A stretch of DNA of 64,000 bases from an uncultured Flavobacteriales bacterium (GTDB lineage Bacteria > Bacteroidota > Bacteroidia > Flavobacteriales > Crocinitomicaceae), in contig CAMLRS010000004.1 of assembly GCA_946482515.1 (NCBI GenBank), forward strand, positions 224,282 through 288,281, written 5' to 3'. Below, one piece after another: positions 50,047-61,200 of this stretch; within the stretch, counting starts at the first letter, position 1; each line of letters begins with the position of its first letter. Under the pieces are notes generated by a model that saw nothing but the letters and a program-made list of their open reading frames with translations, made no database searches and was not told the DNA's origin. The translations under genes and the position numbers were made by a program.

Positions 50047-51792
50047 ATGCGGATATTTTCGAAAGCGCTGTTGTCGCTATTGACAGGTTGTTTTGTTACA
50101 ACCATCATTTCAGCACAGATGAATAGTTCATCTGTTATTGCTTCCGATGACCTCACCATTACCTATCCTGGTAACGCTACGGCCAATGGAACAACGATGC
50201 AAACCAATGTAACAACCGCTTCAACGAACTATAAGCGTATCGCCATCAAGTTTGACATAGCTTCATTAAGCATACCTGCAAATGCAGTGGTAACAGGTGC
50301 TACTCTTACCATTACGCCATCTGCTACAGAGAATACCACTTCGATGCTGCTGAAGCGAATTACAACGACAACCTGGACCGAAGCGTCCGGAACCTTGAAT
50401 CCGACCACCACAACGACCAATCAGGTGGCTATTTCAGGAGGATTGCTTTTTGGCAAACGATTGATCGATGTAACCAATCTTGTAAAGGAAATCGTGGCCG
50501 GCACCACCACTAACAACGGGTGGCAGATCAGCTGCAATCCGGAATCGACAACAACAGCAGGTAATACGTACCATTCCCGATCGGCGGCCAACAGCGGGGA
50601 CAGACCACAATTGCTTATCAACTGGTATGTTCCTTACAGCATTACCGGGGCTACAATTAATCATGAAAATTATTCAGGAGCAGCTGACGGATCTGTTGCT
50701 GTAACCTTTTCCGGTGGCTCGGGTAATCCGAATACATCTTACGAATGGCGCAACTCAGCCGGTACATTGATCACATCCGGTAGTGGAACAACTGTTCCTA
50801 CATTAACCGGAAGGACCTATGGCTGGTACGGACTCAAATTAAAAGGTGCCCATGACTCACTTTACACAGCCTTCTTGATAGGAATGGATTGTGAGATCGT
50901 ATCTATTTCTTTTGCGCCCGGTCCGGAATATATCGATGATGCCTATCTCAACTTTATTGCAGGTGTCGGGACACCAAATGATGGCGGAAATGTTATCAAT
51001 CTTGCCAGTCGTTCCTCGGGAATACCAACTTCCAATTCCAGCCTGATCCGTTTCCGTTTGTGGATGGATGCCAATTCCAAACCGTTGCAATCGAATCTCA
51101 CGATGTACGGATCGTCTCATAACTTTGCGAATGGTCCCAACGATGCGGCATTAGTCCAGGTCACCCAGGATTGGCAGGAATATGTTGTTAAGGTTTCTAC
51201 AGCTCCGACAGTGAGTACATCCATACAATCAAATTTACCGGCAACCACCACAAGCAATCAAAACCAGGTGGTTGATTTGAATGCTTTCTGGAATTACTGG
51301 AAAAGCAACAACCTCCTGAATTACGGAATGCGCCTGCAGTCAGTACCAGTATCCTACACGATGAGCCAGCGTTTCCATTCAGGTGATGCGACCACTCCGT
51401 CCAACCGTCCGAAGATCGATTTTATTATTGATGACGCCACGTGTGATCGTACCGTCCATACCTTATTCAAACGCGAATTGGATGCCGGCTATGCTACGAC
51501 TTTCAACGGCAAGCTGAAGTTTTGGTTTGTGGAAGAATACCAGATCGATCCAGGAAAAAAAATCCCGCTTACACTGTATGATGAAAACAACGACATCGTA
51601 GCGGGAATCGATATTAACGGCAGCGCTCTTCCAGGTAAGCCGTTGCTAACGGCCTTTCAGTATACATTCGATGATAACCGCCAGGAATTGAACCTCTCGT
51701 CTCTTTCGCTGACAGCCGGCAAATACTACATTTTGCAGCTTACCCGCAGTACGGGAGAAAAAGAATACATCAAATTTATTTACACCAACTAA
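50047..51792 (+). CDS. DNRLRE-domain secreted protein
   Basis: The product has 581 residues with a signal peptide (MRIFSKALLSLLTGCFVTTIISAQ). A DNRLRE-type domain fills ~35-190 (SDDLTITYPGN, YKRIAIKFDIASLS, LTNLVKEIVAG, NNGWQISCNPESTTT, NTYHSRSAANSGDRPQLLINW). A second similar domain covers ~290-480 (EYIDDAYLNFIAGVGTPNDGGN, SSLIRFRLWMD, VTQDWQEYVVKV, RFHSGDATTPSNRPKIDF). DNRLRE domains belong to the carbohydrate-binding-like, cell-surface class. The ~90-residue C-terminus (TLYDENNDIVAGIDING, then LSLTAGKYYILQLTRSTGEKEYIKF) is beta-rich and resembles, but is not clearly, a T9SS domain. It stands just before the giant Rhs-like gene and may be a surface partner. Confidence 0.82.
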   Translation: MRIFSKALLSLLTGCFVTTIISAQMNSSSVIASDDLTITYPGNATANGTTMQTNVTTASTNYKRIAIKFDIASLSIPANAVVTGATLTITPSATENTTSMLLKRITTTTWTEASGTLNPTTTTTNQVAISGGLLFGKRLIDVTNLVKEIVAGTTTNNGWQISCNPESTTTAGNTYHSRSAANSGDRPQLLINWYVPYSITGATINHENYSGAADGSVAVTFSGGSGNPNTSYEWRNSAGTLITSGSGTTVPTLTGRTYGWYGLKLKGAHDSLYTAFLIGMDCEIVSISFAPGPEYIDDAYLNFIAGVGTPNDGGNVINLASRSSGIPTSNSSLIRFRLWMDANSKPLQSNLTMYGSSHNFANGPNDAALVQVTQDWQEYVVKVSTAPTVSTSIQSNLPATTTSNQNQVVDLNAFWNYWKSNNLLNYGMRLQSVPVSYTMSQRFHSGDATTPSNRPKIDFIIDDATCDRTVHTLFKRELDAGYATTFNGKLKFWFVEEYQIDPGKKIPLTLYDENNDIVAGIDINGSALPGKPLLTAFQYTFDDNRQELNLSSLSLTAGKYYILQLTRSTGEKEYIKFIYTN

Positions 51793-51803
51793 GCGTAACC
51801 ACC

Positions 51804-54800
51804 ATGAGATTAATGATGCACACAGACAAACCGCTGTTTAAGGCATTGAACGTGACGTTGCTTTACGCCATGTTGCTGAACAGCTTTGCACCGACGGCTT
51901 ATGCTGCAACTGCCACCAATTCCATCTTAGGAGGAGCGAGGGGGAGGATTACTCCGGTTTTTTCCATGCCCTCATCAGTGGAACAACCCATAGCTGTTGA
52001 GCCATTAGCTGATAAGCCAACTGAAAATAGAGCTATCGCCTCCGAACAGCCAACCGATCAGGCTGCTGTTGTAAAAAATCCGGAAGCAGGGATGGTTTCA
52101 TTAGCTGTAACGGCTGGTCCGGGACAGGGAGAAAGCTCCGGATTCTCCTTGGGATCGACAGATAACATGGTGGATAAATTCACCGGTGATTTCAGCTACA
52201 GTATTCCGCTGGCAGATGTGGAAGGCTATCCGATCGTTTTGAATTACAGCTCCAACATAGGCATGAACTCCGAAGCCTCCTGGGTTGGTCTGGGCTGGGA
52301 CCTGAACGTGGGCTCCGTTTCACGCGAAATGCGTGGTTTGCCGGATGAGTTCAACGGTGAGCAGACGATTAACAGGACGTTTAACCAATATAAAGACTCC
52401 ACAAAAGGCTTTAAAGCAGGTGTATTTGCTTCGATTGGTAAAGAGTATAAGAGTGGTTTCAAATATGTTCCGAGTGCACAAATAACAGCGCTGTGGGGCA
52501 AATACAACAACACCTATATAGGTTGGGGCAAAACCTTTGATTTCGGGTTAGGCGCCAGTATTTCTATCGGAGGTAACGATAAAGGCTTGTTTGTGGAGCC
52601 TTCATTTGGGATAGGCTATACTTCCGACTCCAAAAGAGGAATTGGTTTCAACCACAACATGGGAATAAGTGCCGGATTGGAGTCGGCTACCAATAACCGT
52701 GTTTCGACGGGATTCACTTTTGGTCGCAGCTTCAACTCACGGGCCGGCATAACTGCCCGTACTACCGGATTTGACATTTCAGCCGAGTACAATACGCCGG
52801 AAAGCTTTAAAACCCAGGGCAGAGCTTCGGGTGGATATGGTGCCTCTTCAACAGTTACTTATGGAACAGCTACTTCTGTTCCTGCAGTTCGTTTTAACGC
52901 GTATTCAGTGGAGAGAACAACCGGCTTAAGAGGTTACTACGGAGTTAAGAAAGGAGCGTATCAATTCCGGGCGGGTGTCATCACCAATTTCAATAATACA
53001 CTCGAGAATACAACAGCGCTCGGTCCGAATCAGCAGGTAAAGCAACCGGCATTGGGTTATTTCCACAGCGGCAAAAGACAGGCTTATCAAGCAATCGGCT
53101 CGCCAATGGGAATGGTATTACCCCTGATGGACTTTAACCGCAGCAATGACTACGAATTTTCTCAGAACATGGTCAATCTGCCGTTTTCCATTCAGACTTA
53201 TGACATTTTCAGAGCGAACGCAATGGGATTGGGAGCTACCTTCAGGGGAAGACGCCAGGATGTAGGAACCTATTACGATCCGACAACCACCAATCATTCT
53301 GACTTAACCGGTACGAGTACGACAGCAGGGGTTATTACAGAAAAGGTGGGAGTTTCAATCATACCAACTGTTGAGCTTTCCCTTTCCGGTTCGGATGGAA
53401 AAGCAGATGTTACTTCAGGCAATATGACCCTGAGTAGTGGCTCCAACGCGGTGGAATTTGAGCAGGAAGCTGCCGGGAACAACTTTGATGCAAAAGTTTA
53501 TTTCAAAGGTGTGGGTGAGCTTACTCCTGAAAGCATGACCGACTTTGACGCAATGGGTGCTACAGAGCCAACCCGGTTTGAAGTCGCCGAATCCGACGGA
53601 AAGAACGTGTTCCTGACCAGTACCATGTACGGGAAAAACACCTTCTCTTCTGTTATCAACAGCGGAACGATCAACCAGAACCAGGAATTGGTACGGGCGA
53701 CATTTTACGAGCCCTTTACGGCCGAACAATACGCAGCAAAGGAATCGCAATACAAGAGCTACCCTTACAATACGTTTACAGGAATGTCTACTACACCCAT
53801 TAATCGGGTGGGTGTGGGATCATCCAACGAATCCAATGCGGAAAACCATCTCAGTGCCGTCGAGGTTACCAATACCAGCGGAACGCGCTACGTATTCGGC
53901 ATTCCTGCCTACGACCTGCTGAGCTCTCAGACGAGCTTTTGTATCAGCGGTCTGACAGGAAGTAACGGAGTCGTAACATACGGTTCCACAGATAATACCA
54001 TTAATAACAGCAGAGGTTTGTCTCACTACTTCGACCAAACCGATGTTCCGGCCTATCCGCATTCCTTCCTGCTGACGGAAATGCTCAGCTCCGATTACAT
54101 CGACCGAACCAATGACGGTCCTACGCTTGATGATATCGGCAACTTTTACAAATTCAATTATACACGCGTTTACAGTGCCACGAACCCGTATCATTGGAAG
54201 TATCCGATGGGCGCAAACAAAGCTTTGATAAACCAGGGAATGCTGGGAACAGAGCTCGACGACATTGCTCACTACAGCTCCGGAAAAAAAGAAATCTGGT
54301 ACACGCACTCGGTAGAATCGCGCAACATGGTGGCCGAATTTTACCTTTCGGACCGCAAAGATGGCTATGGTGTAGATCCAACAACAGGTGCACTCAACAG
54401 CAGCCTTCCGTTAAAGCAGCTCGACAGCATCCGTGTTTATAACCTGTCGGAGCGGATAGCCAAAGGAGCTAATGCCGTTCCTTTGCAGATCATTGCTTTT
54501 GAATATTCGTATGAGCTTTGCAAGGAATTGCCTTCCAATATTAACGGAACCGGTGCGGCATCCGGAAAGCTGACCCTGAAAAAAATCCGCTCTTATTCCG
54601 GTTCTTCAACCGAAATGGGATTGTATACCTACGAGTTCACTTACGATGCCACTAACAACCCGAACTTCAGCTATAACAACAGCGATGCCTGGGGCAATTA
54701 CAAGCTCTCGGATCCGGCCAGGCCGAATGACTTGTTTCCCTATCCTTCCCAAAACCAAACCGATGCCGATGCTGCCGCAAAAGCCTGGAGGCTGATCAAA

Positions 54801-57800
54801 ATACAGACACCAACCAACGGGGTGCTGGAAATTGAATACGAAGCCGACAGCTATGCGACCGTTCAGGACAAACGGGTGATGAAACATATTGATGTAAAAG
54901 GATTGACCAACCTGGCGGACCTGGAAGAAATCCAGTCCAATACTACCTGGAACGGATCAACCCGTGTCTACACAAGCTTCCACAGTAATTTATCCTCCTA
55001 CAGTATTCCGGACCTGATGCCTTCCGAGTTCTATTTTGCACAGTTTGGCGGTCGACTGGAAAAGAAACAGGTGCCGAACAACGTGATCGTTTTCAAGCTC
55101 GACGGAAAAATCGCGGCACCGGACAAAGTAACGGCGGATTCTGTTCTGAAAGCCGACTATTTTACGGATATGGTTACCAACACCGTTTTAGATGAGCTGC
55201 TGGTAAAACTGCATGTGGATGTAAAAGGTACGATCAAAGAGCTGGTACCGACATTCAGTCGCATTACCAACAAATGGAGCGCCACACCGGTGATCGGCGT
55301 GATGCCGGAAGCTTCTCCGGGCGCTGGTTACGAATACGGCTATGTCGTTGTTGACCCGGCCCTGGTAGAAGAAGAAAGCAATAGTCCACAGGCATTTAAT
55401 AGTTTGCAAAAGTCTGTGCTGGAATTTATACGTCGCAACCTGCCGGATAAGCTTTATGGAACCTGTTCGACCTGTACGGCTAATCCGCTGCTTGATCAGG
55501 CTGTTGCCCTGGATCATGTTGATATCAACAAAGCGATGAATGCATTGGGATGGGGAACTCAGATCATTACCGATTACAGCTCTGTTCGATTATACATCGC
55601 TTCTAACAAAAAATACGGCGGCGGTTCACGGGTGAGCTCGCTGACCTACAAAGACAACTGGCAGGCGATTTCCACGGAATATGACGGTGTTTATACCTGG
55701 CGTTATGAATATCCTTCCCGTGATGCTGCTATGGGCAATGCATCTTTTGAACCGGGCGGCATGATCGATGAATGCCCGCTGTATCGTTGGGATACTTATA
55801 TGAATGTTGTGAAAGGTCTTCCGGATGAGACGAAATTCACACCGACACCCGTTACAGGGCTACTGTTCCCGACACCGGTTGTGGGCTATGAGCGCGTGAA
55901 AGTGAGCATTTCGGGAACGCCGAACCTGGGCTATTCCATCACGGAATTCCACACTTCCAGAACACACCCGGTGATTGAAAATAAGACAGCGATCGACAAA
56001 GCGTCGGAGACCCACCGTCCGAAAAACGTTCTGGCCGGTAAAACAACGGATCGTTACGGATTATCTCAGGGCTTTTTCATTCACACCAACGACTTCCACG
56101 GGAAAGCTCATCAATCGATGATCTACGACGTAGATGAAGCCGAAAACGCCCAGCCAGTGCTGCAATCGCGCTCAACCTACCGTTATGCGGAATCGGATGC
56201 CACCGTTCAGATGGCCGATCGCAAAGGTATTATTACCGATGAGCGGGTTTCCCTTGAATACGATTTGCATGCAGACAGCCGCTACATTGAAAACACGTTT
56301 GATTACATGGATTTAGGGGTCAGTTTCCGCCTTAAATTCATACCAGGGGTACCATTAGTTGTTGTTCCATATATTTTACCAACATTTAGTCTCAGCAGTC
56401 GTACGGAAGCCTTTTATTCCAATGCTTTCGTGAAACATCTGAATACTTCGGCTATCGTAACAGCCATTGAAACCGAAAGCTTCGGATCTGTTAACAGTGC
56501 TGAAAACATCGTTTATGACCGCTTTTCCGGAAACGTGATCCTGAGCAGTCTCCTGGATGAGTACAACGACACCCTGTATTCCCTGAGCTACCCGGCACAC
56601 TGGGGCTACCACGAGCTGCGTGACATTTCCGGGACGAAGACCAATCCGACCGTTTCCGTGACCATTACCTCGGGTATGATTGGATCAGGTACGGGGCCAT
56701 CTCCTTACAATGAGCTTTCACCGGGCGACGAGGTTCGCGTTACAACAATAGGTGGTACACCACCAAAGGTCTGGGTGGCCAAGCGTAATGCCGGCACCCC
56801 CCAGCAAACCCTGTATTTAATGCAAGCGGACGGAACGACTTATACAGGCGCGACAGGCATACACACGATACAGATTCTTTCTACTAACCGTGATAACCGT
56901 CTCAACGAAACCATGCAGTCGCTGGTGACGAAAAAATTACCACTTACAACAACCGGCGCACTTGCCATTCTTCAGGCTCCGACCGAAATTCTTTCCGCCA
57001 GTGCGGTGACCTATCGCGACCGGAATAACTTCAAATGCGGCAATGCTGACCGTGATGACAGCCCGGACAAGGACGGAGAAGTGGCTATCGGACAAACAGT
57101 GAATCCTTACCGATTTGGAGTTCGTGGCGACCTGATCATCGATGCACAATACGCCTGGCAATCAGAGCGGGTGAACAGCAGTCACGCTTATAAAACACGT
57201 TTCGACGGAACGTTTACCGACTACATGCCATTCTACCGCTGGGCAATAGACCTGCATCACCAGCAATGGGTCCGGATTTTCCATACCAGTCATCCAAACT
57301 ATACGGCCCACAATGCTGCCGGCGGCTCTGAATGGCGCAAATTAGGTGAAACGCTCGTTTTCGACCAATTCGGCAAGTTGTTGGAAACCAAAGACCAGAT
57401 CGAGGTCAGATCAGCCGTTCTCTACGGTTACGATCATCTGTTCCGATTGGTGCCGATTGCCCAGGCAGTGAATGCCCGTCAGCAGGAGATCGCCTTCGAC
57501 GGATTCGAAGACTATAGCTACCACAGTAACACGAGCGCAGGAATTACTAATACCGACCCGCACTTTAACTTCAAAGGGGTATCTCATGCAAGTGTTTCGA
57601 CAACGGTTCGTCACAGCGGATTGTATTCCCTTCGTGTAGATCTGTCGGAGACTGCCAGCAGGTCGAAAAATGCTGCCAACTCCTGTGATATTTCGTCCAA
57701 ATCCGACCCGACAGTGAACAGCTTTACGGTCGATTCCTGCAGCTGCATCAAGGATTTCGAGCCGACACCAGGCGATTATGTAATCGGAGCATGGGTTTAC

Positions 57801-58211
57801 AATTTTGATCCCACAGTCGCCTCCAATGGCCAGGTACAGGTTGCTGTAACAGGTCAGCCGACACAAACATTCAGCCCATCCGGTCCGGTGATCGATGGCT
57901 GGCAGCGATTGGAAGGCACCTTTACCGTTACAGCCGGTGCAACCGTAACGGTTTCACTTAAAAATCAGTCGGCGTTGCTTTATGCTTATTTCGACGACCT
58001 GCGCATTCATCCGCTGATAGCGGGAATGACCACAACCGTTTATGATCCCAAAACGCTGCTGCCGCTGGCAACGCACGACGGGTATAATTTCACGACCTTC
58101 TACAATTACGACGAAAACCTGAACCTGGTGCGCATGCGTGTGGAAACCGTCGAAGGCATTAAAACCGTTTCGGAAGCGGAAACGGGAGGTGTAAAACAAC
58201 CTAAACCATAA
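51804..58211 (+). CDS. Giant Rhs/SpvB-like shell protein, N-terminal half type
   Basis: The product has 2135 residues. A long N-terminus (LNVTLLYAMLLNSFAPTAYA) acts as a signal sequence. From ~125 comes a segment typical of toxin-complex/SpvB-like and Bacteroidota Rhs proteins: DKFTGDFSYSIPLADVEGYPIVLNYSS, ASWVGLGWDLNVGSVSREM. Residues ~210-400 are rich in Gly and aromatic residues and could be beta-rich. Near ~1000 lies TNGVLEIEYEADSYATVQDKRVM. At ~1920-2060 there is a galactose-binding-like segment (ASVSTTVRHSGLYSLRVDLSETAS). The last ~30 residues carry a YD-like motif (DGYNFTTFYNYDENLNLVRM). No T9SS domain is seen. It is followed after 11 bases by the Rhs gene, so the two probably form one system. 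Confidence 0.78.
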   Translation: MRLMMHTDKPLFKALNVTLLYAMLLNSFAPTAYAATATNSILGGARGRITPVFSMPSSVEQPIAVEPLADKPTENRAIASEQPTDQAAVVKNPEAGMVSLAVTAGPGQGESSGFSLGSTDNMVDKFTGDFSYSIPLADVEGYPIVLNYSSNIGMNSEASWVGLGWDLNVGSVSREMRGLPDEFNGEQTINRTFNQYKDSTKGFKAGVFASIGKEYKSGFKYVPSAQITALWGKYNNTYIGWGKTFDFGLGASISIGGNDKGLFVEPSFGIGYTSDSKRGIGFNHNMGISAGLESATNNRVSTGFTFGRSFNSRAGITARTTGFDISAEYNTPESFKTQGRASGGYGASSTVTYGTATSVPAVRFNAYSVERTTGLRGYYGVKKGAYQFRAGVITNFNNTLENTTALGPNQQVKQPALGYFHSGKRQAYQAIGSPMGMVLPLMDFNRSNDYEFSQNMVNLPFSIQTYDIFRANAMGLGATFRGRRQDVGTYYDPTTTNHSDLTGTSTTAGVITEKVGVSIIPTVELSLSGSDGKADVTSGNMTLSSGSNAVEFEQEAAGNNFDAKVYFKGVGELTPESMTDFDAMGATEPTRFEVAESDGKNVFLTSTMYGKNTFSSVINSGTINQNQELVRATFYEPFTAEQYAAKESQYKSYPYNTFTGMSTTPINRVGVGSSNESNAENHLSAVEVTNTSGTRYVFGIPAYDLLSSQTSFCISGLTGSNGVVTYGSTDNTINNSRGLSHYFDQTDVPAYPHSFLLTEMLSSDYIDRTNDGPTLDDIGNFYKFNYTRVYSATNPYHWKYPMGANKALINQGMLGTELDDIAHYSSGKKEIWYTHSVESRNMVAEFYLSDRKDGYGVDPTTGALNSSLPLKQLDSIRVYNLSERIAKGANAVPLQIIAFEYSYELCKELPSNINGTGAASGKLTLKKIRSYSGSSTEMGLYTYEFTYDATNNPNFSYNNSDAWGNYKLSDPARPNDLFPYPSQNQTDADAAAKAWRLIKIQTPTNGVLEIEYEADSYATVQDKRVMKHIDVKGLTNLADLEEIQSNTTWNGSTRVYTSFHSNLSSYSIPDLMPSEFYFAQFGGRLEKKQVPNNVIVFKLDGKIAAPDKVTADSVLKADYFTDMVTNTVLDELLVKLHVDVKGTIKELVPTFSRITNKWSATPVIGVMPEASPGAGYEYGYVVVDPALVEEESNSPQAFNSLQKSVLEFIRRNLPDKLYGTCSTCTANPLLDQAVALDHVDINKAMNALGWGTQIITDYSSVRLYIASNKKYGGGSRVSSLTYKDNWQAISTEYDGVYTWRYEYPSRDAAMGNASFEPGGMIDECPLYRWDTYMNVVKGLPDETKFTPTPVTGLLFPTPVVGYERVKVSISGTPNLGYSITEFHTSRTHPVIENKTAIDKASETHRPKNVLAGKTTDRYGLSQGFFIHTNDFHGKAHQSMIYDVDEAENAQPVLQSRSTYRYAESDATVQMADRKGIITDERVSLEYDLHADSRYIENTFDYMDLGVSFRLKFIPGVPLVVVPYILPTFSLSSRTEAFYSNAFVKHLNTSAIVTAIETESFGSVNSAENIVYDRFSGNVILSSLLDEYNDTLYSLSYPAHWGYHELRDISGTKTNPTVSVTITSGMIGSGTGPSPYNELSPGDEVRVTTIGGTPPKVWVAKRNAGTPQQTLYLMQADGTTYTGATGIHTIQILSTNRDNRLNETMQSLVTKKLPLTTTGALAILQAPTEILSASAVTYRDRNNFKCGNADRDDSPDKDGEVAIGQTVNPYRFGVRGDLIIDAQYAWQSERVNSSHAYKTRFDGTFTDYMPFYRWAIDLHHQQWVRIFHTSHPNYTAHNAAGGSEWRKLGETLVFDQFGKLLETKDQIEVRSAVLYGYDHLFRLVPIAQAVNARQQEIAFDGFEDYSYHSNTSAGITNTDPHFNFKGVSHASVSTTVRHSGLYSLRVDLSETASRSKNAANSCDISSKSDPTVNSFTVDSCSCIKDFEPTPGDYVIGAWVYNFDPTVASNGQVQVAVTGQPTQTFSPSGPVIDGWQRLEGTFTVTAGATVTVSLKNQSALLYAYFDDLRIHPLIAGMTTTVYDPKTLLPLATHDGYNFTTFYNYDENLNLVRMRVETVEGIKTVSEAETGGVKQPKP

Positions 58212-58222
58212 TCCTGACAGCC

Positions 58223-61200
58223 ATGAACAAATATATTCTCATTCTTATAGCGGTTCTGACAGGTTTTAACCTGTTTGCAGGAAATGAAGCCTACAGCGTT
58301 CGCCGCGAAGGAACAGCACTGGTCACATCATCGACCGTGCCGTTGTTTTCCATCTACGATGGCCAGTATGCTACCATGCAAACCACGGCCTGGCAGTCGC
58401 AGTTCGTCAATACGAAAGTGAGCAACTTCCTGCGACTGGGGATCAACCCGGACGTAGCGCAAACCAACGTACTGAACGGAAGCATGACCTTCGACCTGAA
58501 GGTCTGGACCTGGGATGCCGTGAACAACGAATTTGATGTTACTACGATCAGCAATATCGTTTTGTCGCTTTATTATGAGCACACCAACCCGACCACGGTG
58601 CTGGTAGACGAAATGAGCACCTACGATTTCAGCGACGCTCACCGGGTAGATGTGTATTTGAAAACCATTACCAACACGTCGGGCTTCAGCATGAGCGAAG
58701 TATTCGTGCAATCGGATATGGTGGTGGAGCGCAATTACCTGCTGGACAACAGTGCGGTAAGCGGATTGGACATTGATGCTGTTTCGGGATCTCCTTTTTA
58801 CGAGTTCCAGTGGAACCCGAAAACCGGCGCCGAATGGTACGAGCTGGAATGGGTGCATGTGCAGGATACGAAATTGAATGGGTCAGCGCAGACCGATCTC
58901 ACAAAGCTGAAATACGATTACTACCTGAATTCCACACGCATTTTGGTAAAAGGAAATGCTTACCGCATACCGGCGATCCTGGATAAAGGCTGGCTGCTGT
59001 TCCGCGTACGGCCGATTGGCTTTATGGGCTCGGCATTAAACATCCGTAAGGAAGGAACCTGGAGCACAACTGCTGAAGCGGGAACGGTGAGCAGTCACAC
59101 GACAGCTTCCAGGTTCCAGATCACTTCGGAATACGATGCGGGCATGAACTGGTCACACCAGGTGGCTTATGGCGATGATGGCGAGCGCTTCGAATCGGTG
59201 GCCTTTGCCGATGGTTTGGGCCGTGCCCGTCAGACCGTGGCACACAACACTGAAACAAAGCAGGCGGTGGTGTCAAACGTCTATTACGATGAATTAGGTC
59301 GCCCGGTGATTGCCGATCTGCCTACGCCTCTGGACGACGATTCCCTGAAACATTATCCGAAATTCAACAAAGCCGACGGCACCACGCAAGCTTTTAGTGT
59401 GGAGCACTTTAACAGCGGAATGTCGGATGACTGCAGCCCGAGCGGTGCAGGATTTTCAACAGCTTCGGGCGCCGGAAAATACTATTCACCGTCCAACCCG
59501 GACCAGGATGGCGAGAACAAGCGCATTCCGGATGCGAAAAAATTCCCGTACAACCGTGTGGTGTATGAGAACGATTTCTCCGGCCGTGTGCAGAAAGTAA
59601 GCGGCTACGGCGATTCGCTGCGAACCGGCAGCGGACGTGAAACGTTCTACTTTTACCCGTCAGCCAACCAGGAAGAGCTCAACCGTCTTTTCGGTGCAGA
59701 AGTGGGCTACGCCAGCCACTACAGCAAAATGGTAACGGTTGATCCCAACGGGCAGATTTACGTTCAGTATGCCGACATGGCGGGCCGTGTGATCGTCACC
59801 TACCTGGCGGGTAACACGCCTGCTTCACTGGACGCGATCGAAGGAAACGGCGGCTCGAGCGTTATTACAGCCATACTGCCGAAAAACAAACAGCACATCG
59901 ACACCATTTCAGGCGCTCCTTCTGCAACATTGACCTATCACGAATTTATCTATGCAGACGGTGCTTATACCTTCAATTATGCCATGACACCGCAGCAGTT
60001 CCGAAACGCCTGTATGGTCGAAAATATTTGCCTGGACTGCGTCTACGATCTCGACTTCCGCATTCTGGATGCCTGCGACGATTCGGTCTACCAGTATACG
60101 GAAACACTGATGGGTTACGATCTCGATAAGGTATGTACGACCAAGGTAGCTGAAACCTATACTTCACCCGCTATTTCCCTGCAAAAAGGCGCTTATACCA
60201 TTGTAAAGACGCTGAGCATCAACCAGGAAAAATTGAAAGAAAACTGGTGCTACTATATTGAGAACAATACCTGCGTAGAACCATTGGCCGATGTTTTCAA
60301 TGACTTGTACGAAGCCGAATCCTTCGACCTCTGCAACGACTCGGTAGACGATGTTGTTGACTTGACCGGCTGCGAAGGCTACCGCGAAGCCATGCTCAAA
60401 GATCTGATACCAGGCGGGCAGTATGCGCAATTTGTGAATACAGGCGGTGTTTATACGGCGTTGCCGAATACTAGCAGCGTACATTCCGTGCTGACAGAAG
60501 ACAACCTGGGAACTAACAAAGACTGGAGAAACCCGACAGGCGGTTATAAAGATGAGAATGGCAATCCGGCCAAAGTGGAAATCAAATTGGTTTCCGTAGG
60601 TGTTTACAACCCGCCCATCCTTCCAGGATCTACGGTAGGCGGCCCGCTGTCCAACGGCAATTACACCGTGGATCCCGAACGCCTGACAAACCTGCACGAT
60701 TTCATTACCCATTTTGAGCCAAGCTGGGCCGAGGCGCTCCTCGAGTTTCACCCGGAACATTGTTTCCTGGTGGAGTGTGAGCAAAACGACTCATCTAATG
60801 ACTATGATTCAACCATGCTGGCCACCTGGACCTTCGATGACGCCTGTACGGCAGGCTATTTCAAGCCGCTGGCAAGTTCAACGGGATTAACCGGCTGTTC
60901 GGCAAGTGCGCTTGATCCGTTCTTCAATACAGGAGGAAACGGCTCAACCCTGAATACGGCCATGAACAACGCCATGAACAATTACCAGAGCTCCGGCCAC
61001 AGCATCTGGAAAATGGCCATTTATGAAGTTTACTGCAATAGTACAGGCGACATTACGACCTGTTTCAACAACTATCGTTACGATACCTGTCTGGCAGATC
61101 TCCTTTGGGTCACTTACCGCGATATGTACCTCGGGCTGAAAAGCAGCTTCGTTTACCAGGCTATGACTACGGCTTGCGACAATTCGCATATCGGTGTAGA